Below, in pieces: positions 33,462 through 45,400 of a stretch of 64,000 bases of DNA. A program made the translations under genes and the position numbers. Every line of letters starts with the position of its first letter. The first letter of the stretch is position 1. The notes under the pieces were generated by a model. It had not been told where the DNA came from and did not search any database. It saw nothing but the letters and a program-made list of their open reading frames with translations. The DNA is from Macrostomum hystrix. Taxonomy: Eukaryota > Platyhelminthes > Macrostomidae. The stretch spans positions 29,046,501-29,110,500 of the forward strand of contig CATNEN010000038.1 of the NCBI GenBank assembly GCA_950097015.1. Direction: 5' to 3'.

Positions 33462-36400
33462 ATGGTTAAATCGATCAAATTTCTACTACTGTGTCTATTG
33501 GTCTATCGTCCAGATGGAATAGGTGAGATTCTGGAGCTTGGTGGACTGCCAAGCCATTTTTATACAAATAAGGGGGGGCGACTTCCCCCATCTAGAACAA
33601 AGTAAGTTATTATTTTTTGTGAAGTACATTTTTGTCCGCGCATGAATACTAACAGCGTTTGGTGGTGACTAATTGGTCGATAGACTAGGCGATGGTGTCC
33701 TGTGGTTGAGCTGGGCCTAATAATATTCAGCCTTGATCGGTGAAATTATAGAAATTCGCGTCCGGGTGTCCCTGAAGGTCCACCCGTCCGTCTAGATTAA
33801 TCACCGAAGATGGAGATGATGCAGGCACATTCGGGTGACATACTAATACATTTTGAAGGCCTGGCAAGGCCGCACTGAGGCGCAGTGCTATTTGGTGTAT
33901 ATGCGCTAACGCTTATGAGAAAAATCTCGAAAAATATGGGAGCATCTCGACGGTCTGAAGAGCTAGCGACTTGGTTCTAGTTTCAGAAGATGAGCAACAA
34001 AATTTGGCATGTGTTCTTGAGTTTTGTGTGCTTGCGTTGCTCCGTTCAGGTGCTGCACAAAAAATTGTCAGGGCGGGGGGTGGGAAACTCGATTGGTAGT
34101 TAAACTGTTAAGTCTGCTCAGAATCGAAAATATTTTCAATTTTATTTTGTGTACAGCTGGTTTCCGATTCATCTCACCAAGCTATGGCCCCGACGGAGGC
34201 AGCATTGCTAGTACCCAATCGCTAATGGAGAATGTTGCAGCACCCAATGACTTAATTACCCTGCGGACTGACGCTGTCGCTACGTGGGCTTTCGCAGCAG
34301 TTGATGCAAATTGTCCAAGCGACACCCTGCAGCTGAATCCGACAAGCGGCACCGTGGCCAGTGTTACCTTGGCGACGCTGAAAGCGCTCGATTACGAAAC
34401 TAAAACTTCATACCAGTGTTCAGTTGTGTGAGCCATCGCTAAGTTTTTATTTTAAACAGTGGAGAAACTTTAAAGTTCGAAAGTTAGAATTTAAGCCAAT
34501 ACAATTTTACTAAGCAACCGATAATAATAATATTTGCAGGAGGGCTGCGGGCAATGGCACATCATTTGAGGAAACTCGAGCCACAGTCAGCGAGGAGGCC
34601 ATTCGGCCCATTTGGCTGAGTCCTAGGAGCACACACGCACACAAATACTGTATGAAGGAATACACTCATACAGGTGTATATTTGCCCTGACTTTCTCATC
34701 GTCAGGCAGTGTTCACTTCACTGTGCCTTGGAGGTTGGCCCTAAATGGCGTAAATTGTACGACAAGCCCCTAAACCTCTCCGCGGCTGCACCCGAAATGA
34801 ATGTGGCCTCGCCACGGAATCGAGCTCAGGAACATTGGTGAGAAAGGCAAACGCTTTAACCGCTCCGCGACTCACCCCTCAGAGCAACCGATACAGCTGG
34901 AACTGGTTCAATTACGGCAACTGTCACACTAAGTGTCATCAATGTCTTCGACGTTACGCCGAGCTTCACTGGAACCGGCCGAGTCGCAGCCAGCTGCGTC
35001 GAGGAAGCCGCAGCTGGTAGCATCTGTTCCCTGTCGTCCAGTATTGCGTTCACCGACGTTGAAGTTGATTCGTCTGGCGATCGACTTACCTGCGGGGTGC
35101 AAGGCGATGGCTCGGAATACTTTACTGTGAGTAGTACCAAGCTAGCAAGAGATTCTTGGTTGTACAGGATGCAGGAACCTTGTTGGACTTAGTGGCATCA
35201 TTTCTCGCATTATAGGCAGCAGCTTCTGGCAAGTCCTGCATCCTCCAAGCTGGCTCTCGATTAGATCGGGACACAATGCGAAGCGACGCCTTTCCCAACT
35301 TGCTTGTGACTGCCACAGATCTGGGAGGAAACATCGGCACCGCTACAGTGAGCGTCAGCATTCTGGACATCAATGACAATGTTCCAGTGTGCTCAGTCAG
35401 CCGCTTCACGAAACGCATCACGGAAAACGTCGAAGCATCTGGCACGACAATAGCTAAAATCGCGCCTGTCTGTGGCGACATCGACAAAGGAGCTAATGCT
35501 ACACTGCAGTTCGAGTTTATAAGTTCATACAGCGGCTACGCAGTGGGTCTCAGCACAGGTGTTGTGGTGCTGACCGCAACGAGAGATTACGACACGCTGC
35601 CTGCAAATCCCGAAGTCTTGCTTGTTCGGGTAAGATTTTTATCATCCTTTATTGAGTAGCTAATTGAAAAATTATTTATTTGTTTTATGATGTCCTATGT
35701 ATAAGTATGCTAAGTATTTACGACTTAAAAACGAATGCGAACTACGTGTATGATACATCGAATGTCAGATATATCTCATTTATCGAGGTACCACTACTAC
35801 CATGTTGACCCATGTTGACTTCAATGGGTCTGAACATATCAAGTTGAACTGGCTGTCATAATTTTATTATTTCACAAAAAGGTACGCGACAATGCAACCA
35901 CCGGTGCTCAGAGTGTTACAGTGACCGTCCTAGTCACAGTTTTGTCTCAGAATGACAATACGCCAGCGATCACAGGTGTAACTCCAACTGGTGTGGCAAC
36001 GGTTTCCGAAAACAACACAGTAGGAACTGTTCTTTTTACCCTAACTGGCAGCGACGCAGACAAGGCTGGCGAACCTGACAGCACTCTTGTGTGGTCCATC
36101 ATATCGGCTACTAGCAATAGTAAGGAAAATTATCAATTTTAGAGCCGAGCTCCGGGAAGCATAAGCAGAATTTCAGGATCAACATAATCTGCACATTTAG
36201 CCAGTTACGCCTAAGTAAAGCTATAATCCCATCAAATATTCTTTTAGCTCATTGAAGTAACTGGTTCCCTAAATGAACTAATTCGCTCCCCACCATGTGG
36301 CCCCAAACAAATATCCTCAGGGGTGACAACGTAAGCAGACAAAAACTCTTCCTGCAACAGCAGAAAATTAATGTCCCCGAGCAACAGAGAACCAATGTCC

Positions 36401-39400
36401 TCCCAGCAGAAGAGAACCAATGTCCTCCCCGCAACGCAGAACCAATGTCCTCCCAGCAACAGAGAACCAACGTCCCCACAGCATCAGAGAACCAATGTCC
36501 TCCCAGCAGCAGAGAACCAACGTCCCCCCAGCATCAGAGAACCAATGTCCTCCCAGCAACAGAGAACCAATGTCCCCCCAGCAGCAGAGAACCAATGTCC
36601 TCCCAGCAGAAGAGAACCAATGTCCTCCCAGCAACTTAGAACCAACGTCCCCCCAGCAGTAGAGAACCAATGTCCTCCCCGCAACGCAGAACCAATGTCC
36701 TCCTAGCAACATAGAACCGATGTCCCACCAGCAATATAGAACCAATGTCCCGCCAGCAACAGAGAACCAATGTCCTCCCAGCAATAGAGGATCAATGTCC
36801 TCCCAGCAGCAAATAAGCAATGCCCCAAGCAGTATATATTCCAAAATATAATATTAAATTTCCTTCACTCCAGGCTCTACAAATGTTCTGAACTCGTTCA
36901 GTATTGACTCGACGACAGGGACACTGAAGGTTGGCACTACGCCTATGGACTATGAGGCCTGGCAATTCACTGTGGTGCTAGTGAAGTGCTCAGATTTAGG
37001 TTCACCGGCTCGATCCGTCACACGGTCGTTAACTGTTGCGCTGACTGATGTAAACGAGATGCCGCCGGTGTTTTCTCCTTCGAACTACTTCAAGACCTCG
37101 CTGGCTGAGAGTTAGTACATGAATGACGATGCATTTTAGGTGCAAAGTGCTAAAGCAAGAAAAAATATAGAGCTCTCAAGGCTCGAAACTCAATAACTGC
37201 AAGTCTTGTGCTTGTTTTTCAGACAATGCTATGAACACCACGGTTTTATCCCCATTTACGGCGACTGATCCAGATCGAAACAGTTTGCCAGTTCTTTGCG
37301 AAATCACAGGTGGAAACACCGACAGTGTATTTCGCTTTCGTCCAACTGATCGCAGCATCATCGAACTGGCAAAGACAATTGAGCCCGACGCGAGCACTTA
37401 TCACCCAACTATTTTTCTGCTGCAGGTTTGAGTATACATCGTGCCTCACGTGTGCATTCAGGGGCGTGGGAGGGGGAAAGGGAACAGGGGAAAGGGCCCC
37501 TACTAATCGGATGACCAAGGCCCTGAAATCCCCGGAAGGCTCCCTTCTGAAATCCCCGACGGCGTCCTCCCTAAATCCTCGGTGGCGCCCTCCGCAAGCC
37601 CCCAATGGCCCGCTTCCCCATTCCCCAAGGCACGCTTCCCTAATACCCGGAGGCGCCCTTCTCAAATCACCGGTGGCGACCTTCCTAAATCCTCAGTGTT
37701 GCTTCACCAAAATCCATTATGGCGCTCTTTGATAAATAATCCTGCATATTCTTCTGTTACCAATGTCGTGTTATTTCTTCAATCAAACAAACAGATAAAC
37801 TGCAAGGATAACAATGGCACGTCGCCAAACCTCGCCAGCACAGCCACTGTTGAGGTAGCTATTCGACTATCCAACGACTTCGACCCAGTTGTAACAGGTT
37901 CGTGCACCTGCTCAGCAACTGCCAGGTTGTCAGAGTCAGCCACAACGCCTGGAACAACTGTGGGAAATATCGGCGTCACTGACAATGACGTGGGAGTGGA
38001 CGGCGTTGTCGACTGCAGCATAAAATGTAAGCGCGGAGACCTCGTGTCTTCTTTTAACTTTAATTTTTATTTGGTAGTTTTCGTTGCGTAGAATTGGTTT
38101 TTGGACGGGGTGAGTTAATGCGAGTGCCTCTCACGCAAATGTTCCTCAGCCCGATTTGCTTTTGGGCTCGCAGCCGCAGAGAGAAGGCTCGTGACTTGTA
38201 GTCCAATCAGTAGTGCACAGCAGAGTATGCTTGCCTGACAAAAAATCGGATACAGTACAGCCAGATAAAGTAGAATCCAGTGTGAGCGTGTGACGGCTTA
38301 TATCGTCAGTCAGTGTGCGTGCATATTTACGATACAGCGGAATGTACAGTATTACCCATCGCGGGCTCCAGGCTTACTATCACAAAATTATGAGGCCGTG
38401 CCCAAAGCCTTCAATAAAATAAAAATCTTTTTTTTAATTTTATAACACTTTATGCTAATAAATTATCAATGGCATCATCATCACTGTTTATTTTTATATG
38501 CAGAGACACGTTAAAGAACTACGAGTACCTATCGCACTTAACGTATAGGAGCCTTCGTAGCTGCCTTTTATTGCAATAAGCAGCATCCAAAATATAGTCG
38601 ATTAACTGTAAGATTGAAAGACTTAGGTTAATTAGACTTCTTTCACCCCATTATAATTAAGCACCAAGCGGTCCATTCGAGGTGCAAAGCTGCTCAACTA
38701 TAATACTCACTGGGCCTTTGGATTATGAAACAGCCACCTCATACGATCTTGTTGTCATGGCAATCGATCGCGGCTCACCGAAGCGCACAGGCTCCACAAC
38801 TGTCAGCATCTACGTTGGAGACGTGGATGACAACGCGCCTTATTGCGTCAGTTACCTGTATGCCTGGTCAGTTCCAGAAAATACCGCCATCAACACTGCC
38901 ATTGGTACAGTTAATTGTAAGGATGCAGATTCTGCCGGTGTCACTTATTCGATCGTTTCAGCGAGCATACCATTCAAAGTGACTTCAACTGGTGAGCTTC
39001 AGGTTAACGGAGGTAAGCAATTTACGAGTAGTTAGCGTGGTTCTGCTGTTTCAAAGTCCTAAATTGGATGCCAACTTAGCTTAATTAGGCCCTAGAATAG
39101 AGCCCGAAGTCAATACTTGAACCAAACCGACTGAAATCAGTAGAGCTGGTCGATCAAGTCGACAAGAAACGACGAGACATACCACTCCAGTCATTCATGG
39201 TCCGATTCCAGCTTGAAGGACTACGGCCTGAACTTTGCCAGAAGGATTTTCATTTCGAATTTACTTAATGAAGCCGAGCACCTTGAGTTTAAATGTGATT
39301 TCGGCTCATAAGTAGGCAGCAATGGTCACTAGATTCACTAGATCCACAAAGTTCGGGATTTCCAAGTGCTGATGAAAGCGAGCTTCAAGAGCTGACTGTT

Positions 39401-42400
39401 GATCCTTACCACGTTTTCAAATACTTGAGATTCATAAAAATGTAAGGGTCCAGAAGGTTGTCAGCAATTTTGCTGGAGACTCGTAACGTGATTTCGAGTC
39501 GCTCACAGCCGAGCTAACTGGTCGAAAACCTAGCTGTGCCAAAAATCCCCAATTTATTCCATTTATCCTCCACGGTATAATGGTAAGGACTGGGGTGAGA
39601 TGCCTTGGCGTTTCTTGTCGATTGAATCGACCACTTACTGATTTTAGTCGGTTTGGTTCAAGGATTAACCTCGGACTCCATTCTAGGGATCTCCTTAAGT
39701 GCCTACACTTCAGAGACTAATTAGGCTCGAACATATACTTAGTCCATGCCATGTCTTCTCGTTCCACTTGTTTTAGCAATCGACTACGAGACTATCACAT
39801 CCTATGAGTTCACTGTGCGAACCACCGACCGAGGCACCTTCGGACGCACCGCCGACGCGGTGGTACGAATAGCCGTGACGCCAGTCAACGAGATGACGCC
39901 CACATTCGCCAACACATCAATTTCTGTTCCTGAGAACACGGCTGTCGGATCAAAGTTAACAAGCTTTTCAGCGACTGACACAGATACGGGTGGACATGGA
40001 ATACAATCATACAGCATCAAATCGGGTACTTAATGCTTTCTGTTAATGATTCCAGTTGTCATGGCGGTTTAGTATCTGATTCAGACTCTCGCACTATTTT
40101 TATAACTCAGTGTCCAACGGCGGAGACGGAATTTTCGGTGTAGACGGTTCGGGTGGTATTTTGCTGCTTCGACAGCTCGACTACGAAGCGATAGCGGCCA
40201 CACCGAAACAGTTCGTGCTCACCGTTCTAGCTGTTGACGGCGGCGCACTTACTGTAAGTAGTATAGTTTAACTTTTTAGCTTATTTTTTTACTTTACATG
40301 GGGCACTTATATCCGGCCATATTCAGCCTTTGTATCATTCGTTTATATATTTAGGGAGCTGGACAGTTCATTGTCGTGGTGACAGACGTGAATGACAATA
40401 GTCCTATCTGTACTAGCAGTGTGTTTAAGTAAGTTTTTATTGGCTTCTACTGTTGTTATTGTAAGGCCCATTTTAATTGATCTGCTTGATTTTCTTTAGT
40501 ATTGATCTATCGGAGTTGGCAGCTACCAACACTGTGACAACGGGGACCCAACCATCGGCTACTGATGCGGACAGCAGTGCTTTGTACGGAAAAATTAGAT
40601 ATTTAATCAGTGAGTAAAAAATGGCCAAAAAAAGGAATAAATCTCTTGCTATTTTATTTGGTTTTTTTCGAATAATTTTGGTTTTTGCAGCCAGCCAGTG
40701 GCAATTCCAACCGAAACTGCAGCCCTTATTTTATTAACGAAGACGCTTAATTAAACTTGTTTTCGCAGGCGCTGGCAACACGGGCAGTTATTTGCAAATC
40801 GATTCTGCCACCGGGTCGATATCACGCAGTTCAACGCCCGGTTTGGACTACGAAAGCTTAACTCCACCAGGCACATACTACAATCTCACGATCCTGGCCG
40901 TCGACGCAGATGGTGCCGGACCAAACACGGCGACCTGCTACGCCAAGGTGAACATACTCGACGCTGAAGAAGGCGCGCCAGCGTTCAGTCCAACCGTAGC
41001 CGCGGCTAGCGCAGTGCTAGAATCCGCACCGGTGGGAACCCTGGTCTATACACCCACGATCAGCCACGTCGACAAGTGGGATCCTCCGGTGCTGAGTTTG
41101 AGTCCCGTCAATCCGAGTTTCGCTATCGATCCCGCTACAGGAAAAGTCTACTTAGCTGGTCAGTTAATTAAATCAAAGGTACTAAACTTTAAATTTTTTA
41201 ACGGCTGTTTTTTTACCACCTACACAAAAACACAAACTTTGCAGCTAGCCTAGACTACGAAACGGCTTCAAGTCACGTCCTGACTCTGGTTGCCACTGAT
41301 AAAAACTCTCGAATAGGAAGCATGATTTTAACTGTTCCAGTCACCAATGTGAACGAGTTCATTCCCAGCTGCTCAGTTCCTGGCTCTACAACCACCGTGC
41401 TTCTAGACGAGAACGATCAGACATCTCCATCGTTTCCTAAAAATGTATTGAATTTCGTCTGCTCAGATGCGGATGCGGGAACCTCGTTGAAGCTGAGTGT
41501 TAGCAAGGTACGCACCCTACGAATTAGAGTGTTTAAAGTCGAGGATTTAGTGATTTTCGAATTTTGGTCTGTAAGTACTCACTAAAGGTCGACTATATGG
41601 CCTTTTAGCTAGTAATTTTATCTTTAGAAACTATAGGCCACATGGGGAAATCGTTATTTCAGAGCAACTACAACTTTGCTCCTGACACCTAATTAGCGAC
41701 ACTCGAAAATTAGAACGGACATTAACTCATATCGCTTATTTTGTTACAATGTGTCAAAAAATCTGTTTTTGCTCTCTTCACAATTTTCGTTGAATTTTCG
41801 CAGAATTTTTGGCCAACTTTGCTCACACACAGATAAAAAGAAAATATAGTCGAGTTGGGCCTGATGTACAGGCTGTGAGCAGCTTTTCAGTCAATAGGCG
41901 AGATCACCACATTCACCCAAATATCTACCTGATCTAATGCTGGAATTACAAGAGAATGAAGTATTGTTCAATAACACAAGTTTGAGTAGCTTACTTTGGG
42001 CTGATGTTGGGGGTCATTATTATTTGTTAATAAACCTCGCTCCTAACGACACACAAAGGTGGACGGCGCGGTTGCTGGCACTCCCTACGAGTTCCTCGGC
42101 AGAACACTGCGTACCAACGCAGCAATCAACTATGAAAGCTATTCGCTGCGATACTACAATGTTTTGGAGGTCACCATCTCAGACCAGGGTCCTGGAGCGG
42201 CTAACATTCTCACCGTAACACTCACAGTCTCAGTCAATCCCGTGAATGAGTTTTCTCCCGTGTTTACCACATCTAGTCTGTCTACGACTGTTGCTGAGAA
42301 CCTGCTAGTTGGTGCTCAGGTTGGACAGGCGAGTTAAGCGACTTTTATGAGTTAATTAAAATAAAAGGAATACCCTTTATCGATTATTTTCTGTCATGTT

Positions 42401-45400
42401 CTTCGAGAGCGGTGAGGGAGAGCTGGGGTGTTTTAACGATTTATCCTAAGTAAAAAACTTGTGTTTATGAACTTCGCATTTAAGCTCTTATTTATTTACT
42501 CGTAGTTCATCCAGGTGATAATTACGGCTCGTAGATAGCATTTGGACAGATCCAAGTCCTTACGCTGAGCAATAGTTGCGGCTGAGCCCCTCTATACTTA
42601 TGGCTCATCTAGGTTAGGTTCGGGGCATTTTTGAATTATTTTAGCTTTATTAATTAACTGTCTGTAAAATGAACCGTTACTTTTAACTTTTTAGTTTATT
42701 TGTAAGTTAAAGTAATAAACTCTTAGCTAAATTGTTCGTTACTTCACGAAAAGCTGTCCTCCTAAACTTCTAAATAGAAAAACGCTTGAAAATGACCACT
42801 TTTCCAAAATAGCCTAAATTTCAGAAAAATCTGAATTTGTGCCAGGAAAACTTTTTAACAACATTTTGCCTACCACTGTTTAGGTACCGAATATATACTT
42901 TTTCTAGCTCTTAGCCTAATCGTTTTATACAGTATTGTCATCCTAAATATTTCAAGGTTCTTGCCCCAGACAGTGATACTGGTCTGAATCACGGTACAGT
43001 TCGCTTCACCATGCTAGCAGGAAATGACAAAGGCTACTTCCTGCTCAATGAAGTCACTGGCAGCTTGCGTTCTGTCCGAGCTCTGGATCGCGAGGACTCG
43101 GCAAGCTACCCCCTCACCGTGAGAGCTACAGACGGTCCTGGACTAAGCGTCACAGCAACTATGACTGTGTCACTGACAGATGTTAATGACAATGGGCCGA
43201 TGTTCTCTCAGGCCACCTACTCTGTTTCTGTGGTGGAGACGGCTAGCGATGGAGCGGCTGTGTTTTCGTTTGCAGGTGTGCTTTACGATCAAAATGGATT
43301 CGTGGGTTGGTAGGGGTGTCAGGGGAAATCATTGGGGTGTCAGGGAATCGCTGGGGTGTCAGGAGCAATGACTTGCGTGTCAGGGGGAATAACTACAGTG
43401 ACCGTGGAATGACTGGGATGTTAAGGGAATCACTGACGTGGCAGGGAATAACTGGGATGTCAGGTAAATCGCTGAGGTGTCAGAGGAATAACTGGGATGC
43501 AGGGGAATAACTGGAATGTCAAGGGGAATAACTGGATGTCAGGTAAATCACTGAGGTGTCAGAGGAAAACTTGGGGTGTCAGGGGAATAACTGGGGCGTC
43601 AGGGAAATAACGGGGGTGTCAAGATGGATGATTATGATGTCAGGGTAATGATTGGACTGTCAGTGTGATGACTGGCATGTCAAGTGAATGACTAGAATTG
43701 CAGATACAGAACTGGTCATTGGAATGACAGCTCTTATTTACTTTTATTCATGCCTAGGTCTTGTCACCGATGCTGATGCAACGTCGCCAAACAATGCAGT
43801 CGGACTGTCCCTCAGCACAACTGGTGTGCCTTTTAAGCTATCGGGCTCTTCGCTTCAAGTCTCCGGCGCTAATCCATTAAAAGCAGGTGTCACGCCTCTC
43901 TATATCCTGACCGTGACGGCAACTGATGGCGGTACACCTGCGCTATCGACTGTGTGCCGAGTCTTGATCAAAGTGCTGGAAGTGAACACAGTGGCGCCAA
44001 CTTTCTATGGATCCTCGTCCATCACCGTGGCGGAAAGCGCGCCAGTTGGAACACGCCTGCTAACCGTTAACGCTACGGATTTGGATGTTAGTGAAATACG
44101 AATTTAGAAACTATTTTTAATAAGATTCTTGCATCTACCCTGTTATCCAACTGGTGCTTCAATCGATTTTTCTCTTAAGCTAAGGTCCCTGAGCTCGATT
44201 CCGCGGCGAGGCCACTTTTATTTAGGGCGCAGCCGCGGAGAGAAGGCTTGGGGGCTTTTCATGCAATTTACGCCCATGAAGGCCAACCTCGAATGCACAG
44301 TCAAGGTTTACAATGGCTAACGATTAGAAAGTCGAGATAGATTACACATTCGATGTCGACACACACATACCCACAGAAAGTGTGTGTGCTCTGAGGTCAT
44401 CGGAATGGGTAGAATTGCCTCCTCGCCGCTGGCTGCGGTCGACAATCACCCAGTAATGAACTAGTGCCCCCACATACCTCCAGAAAATATATTTATGATT
44501 GCTGCCTTCAGTCAGGAACAGGTGGTCTGGTAACTTTCTCGCTGGTGTCTGGAAATACTGGAACAGCCTTCAGCATTGGTCCCTCAAGCGGCATTTTTAC
44601 CGTTGCCAACGCATTAGACTGGGACTATGGACCGCGCCAGTACCTAGTGGGTATAGAAGCTCGAGATTCGGGCAGCCCAGTCAAGAGCTCCACTTGGACG
44701 CTAACAATCTCGCTATTGGATGTCAATGATAATGTTCCAATTTGGAATGCCTCAAATACCTATACGCGTAAGTTAAAAATTGATATTAGCTCGTATACGT
44801 AGTTCAAAAACTAGCTCCCGCAGTTTTAACTCTAGAAAGACACCGGGGTATTTAAAAAACTAACATAGTTATTTTTTCTGTATATCCTAAAATATTCAAC
44901 CTATAAACATTAAAATCCATCACGAAAATTTTCCGCTATTTCCGATGAGATAACTTTCAAAATCACAAAACATGAGTATCTTTGAGATATTCAACGGTTC
45001 TCGTCGGGGTGTTTTGTGGCAAAAACCACAAAAATTCATCATTTAACAATGTCGGCTTTGACTTTAGACAATTTTCGATTGATTAAATTATAAAAATTTA
45101 TTTTTTAAACCTATATGGATTCGCTTTAGAGGTTCATACAGTGCTATGTTAGTTGTCCTTGTCACCAGGATCTTTGACAAGAATCGCAGAATATCTAGAC
45201 GATGTTGACTCGGACAGCTTGGGAAGTGAAGTCGGCAGTTGTTATTTGAAATAGCTGGTCTTTCTACTGTTAACATTGCGAATTTTTCCCACGTTAACTT
45301 TCTTAGGAAACTTTAAACCTTTAACACAATGAGCAAAGAAAATTTCCTTCTGTTAAGTCTGGTAGACTACAAAAACGTGATTTTCAGTAAGCGTTTCTGA

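Noticed and set aside
36368-36844. 158-codon minus-strand frame rich in Gly, Trp and Leu
   Set aside because: It is a translation of the 25-bp intronic minisatellite.
37246-37732. Pair of overlapping frames around cadherin exon 7 and its intron repeat
   Set aside because: The minus frame overlaps a real exon; the plus frame runs through the donor into a degenerate repeat.
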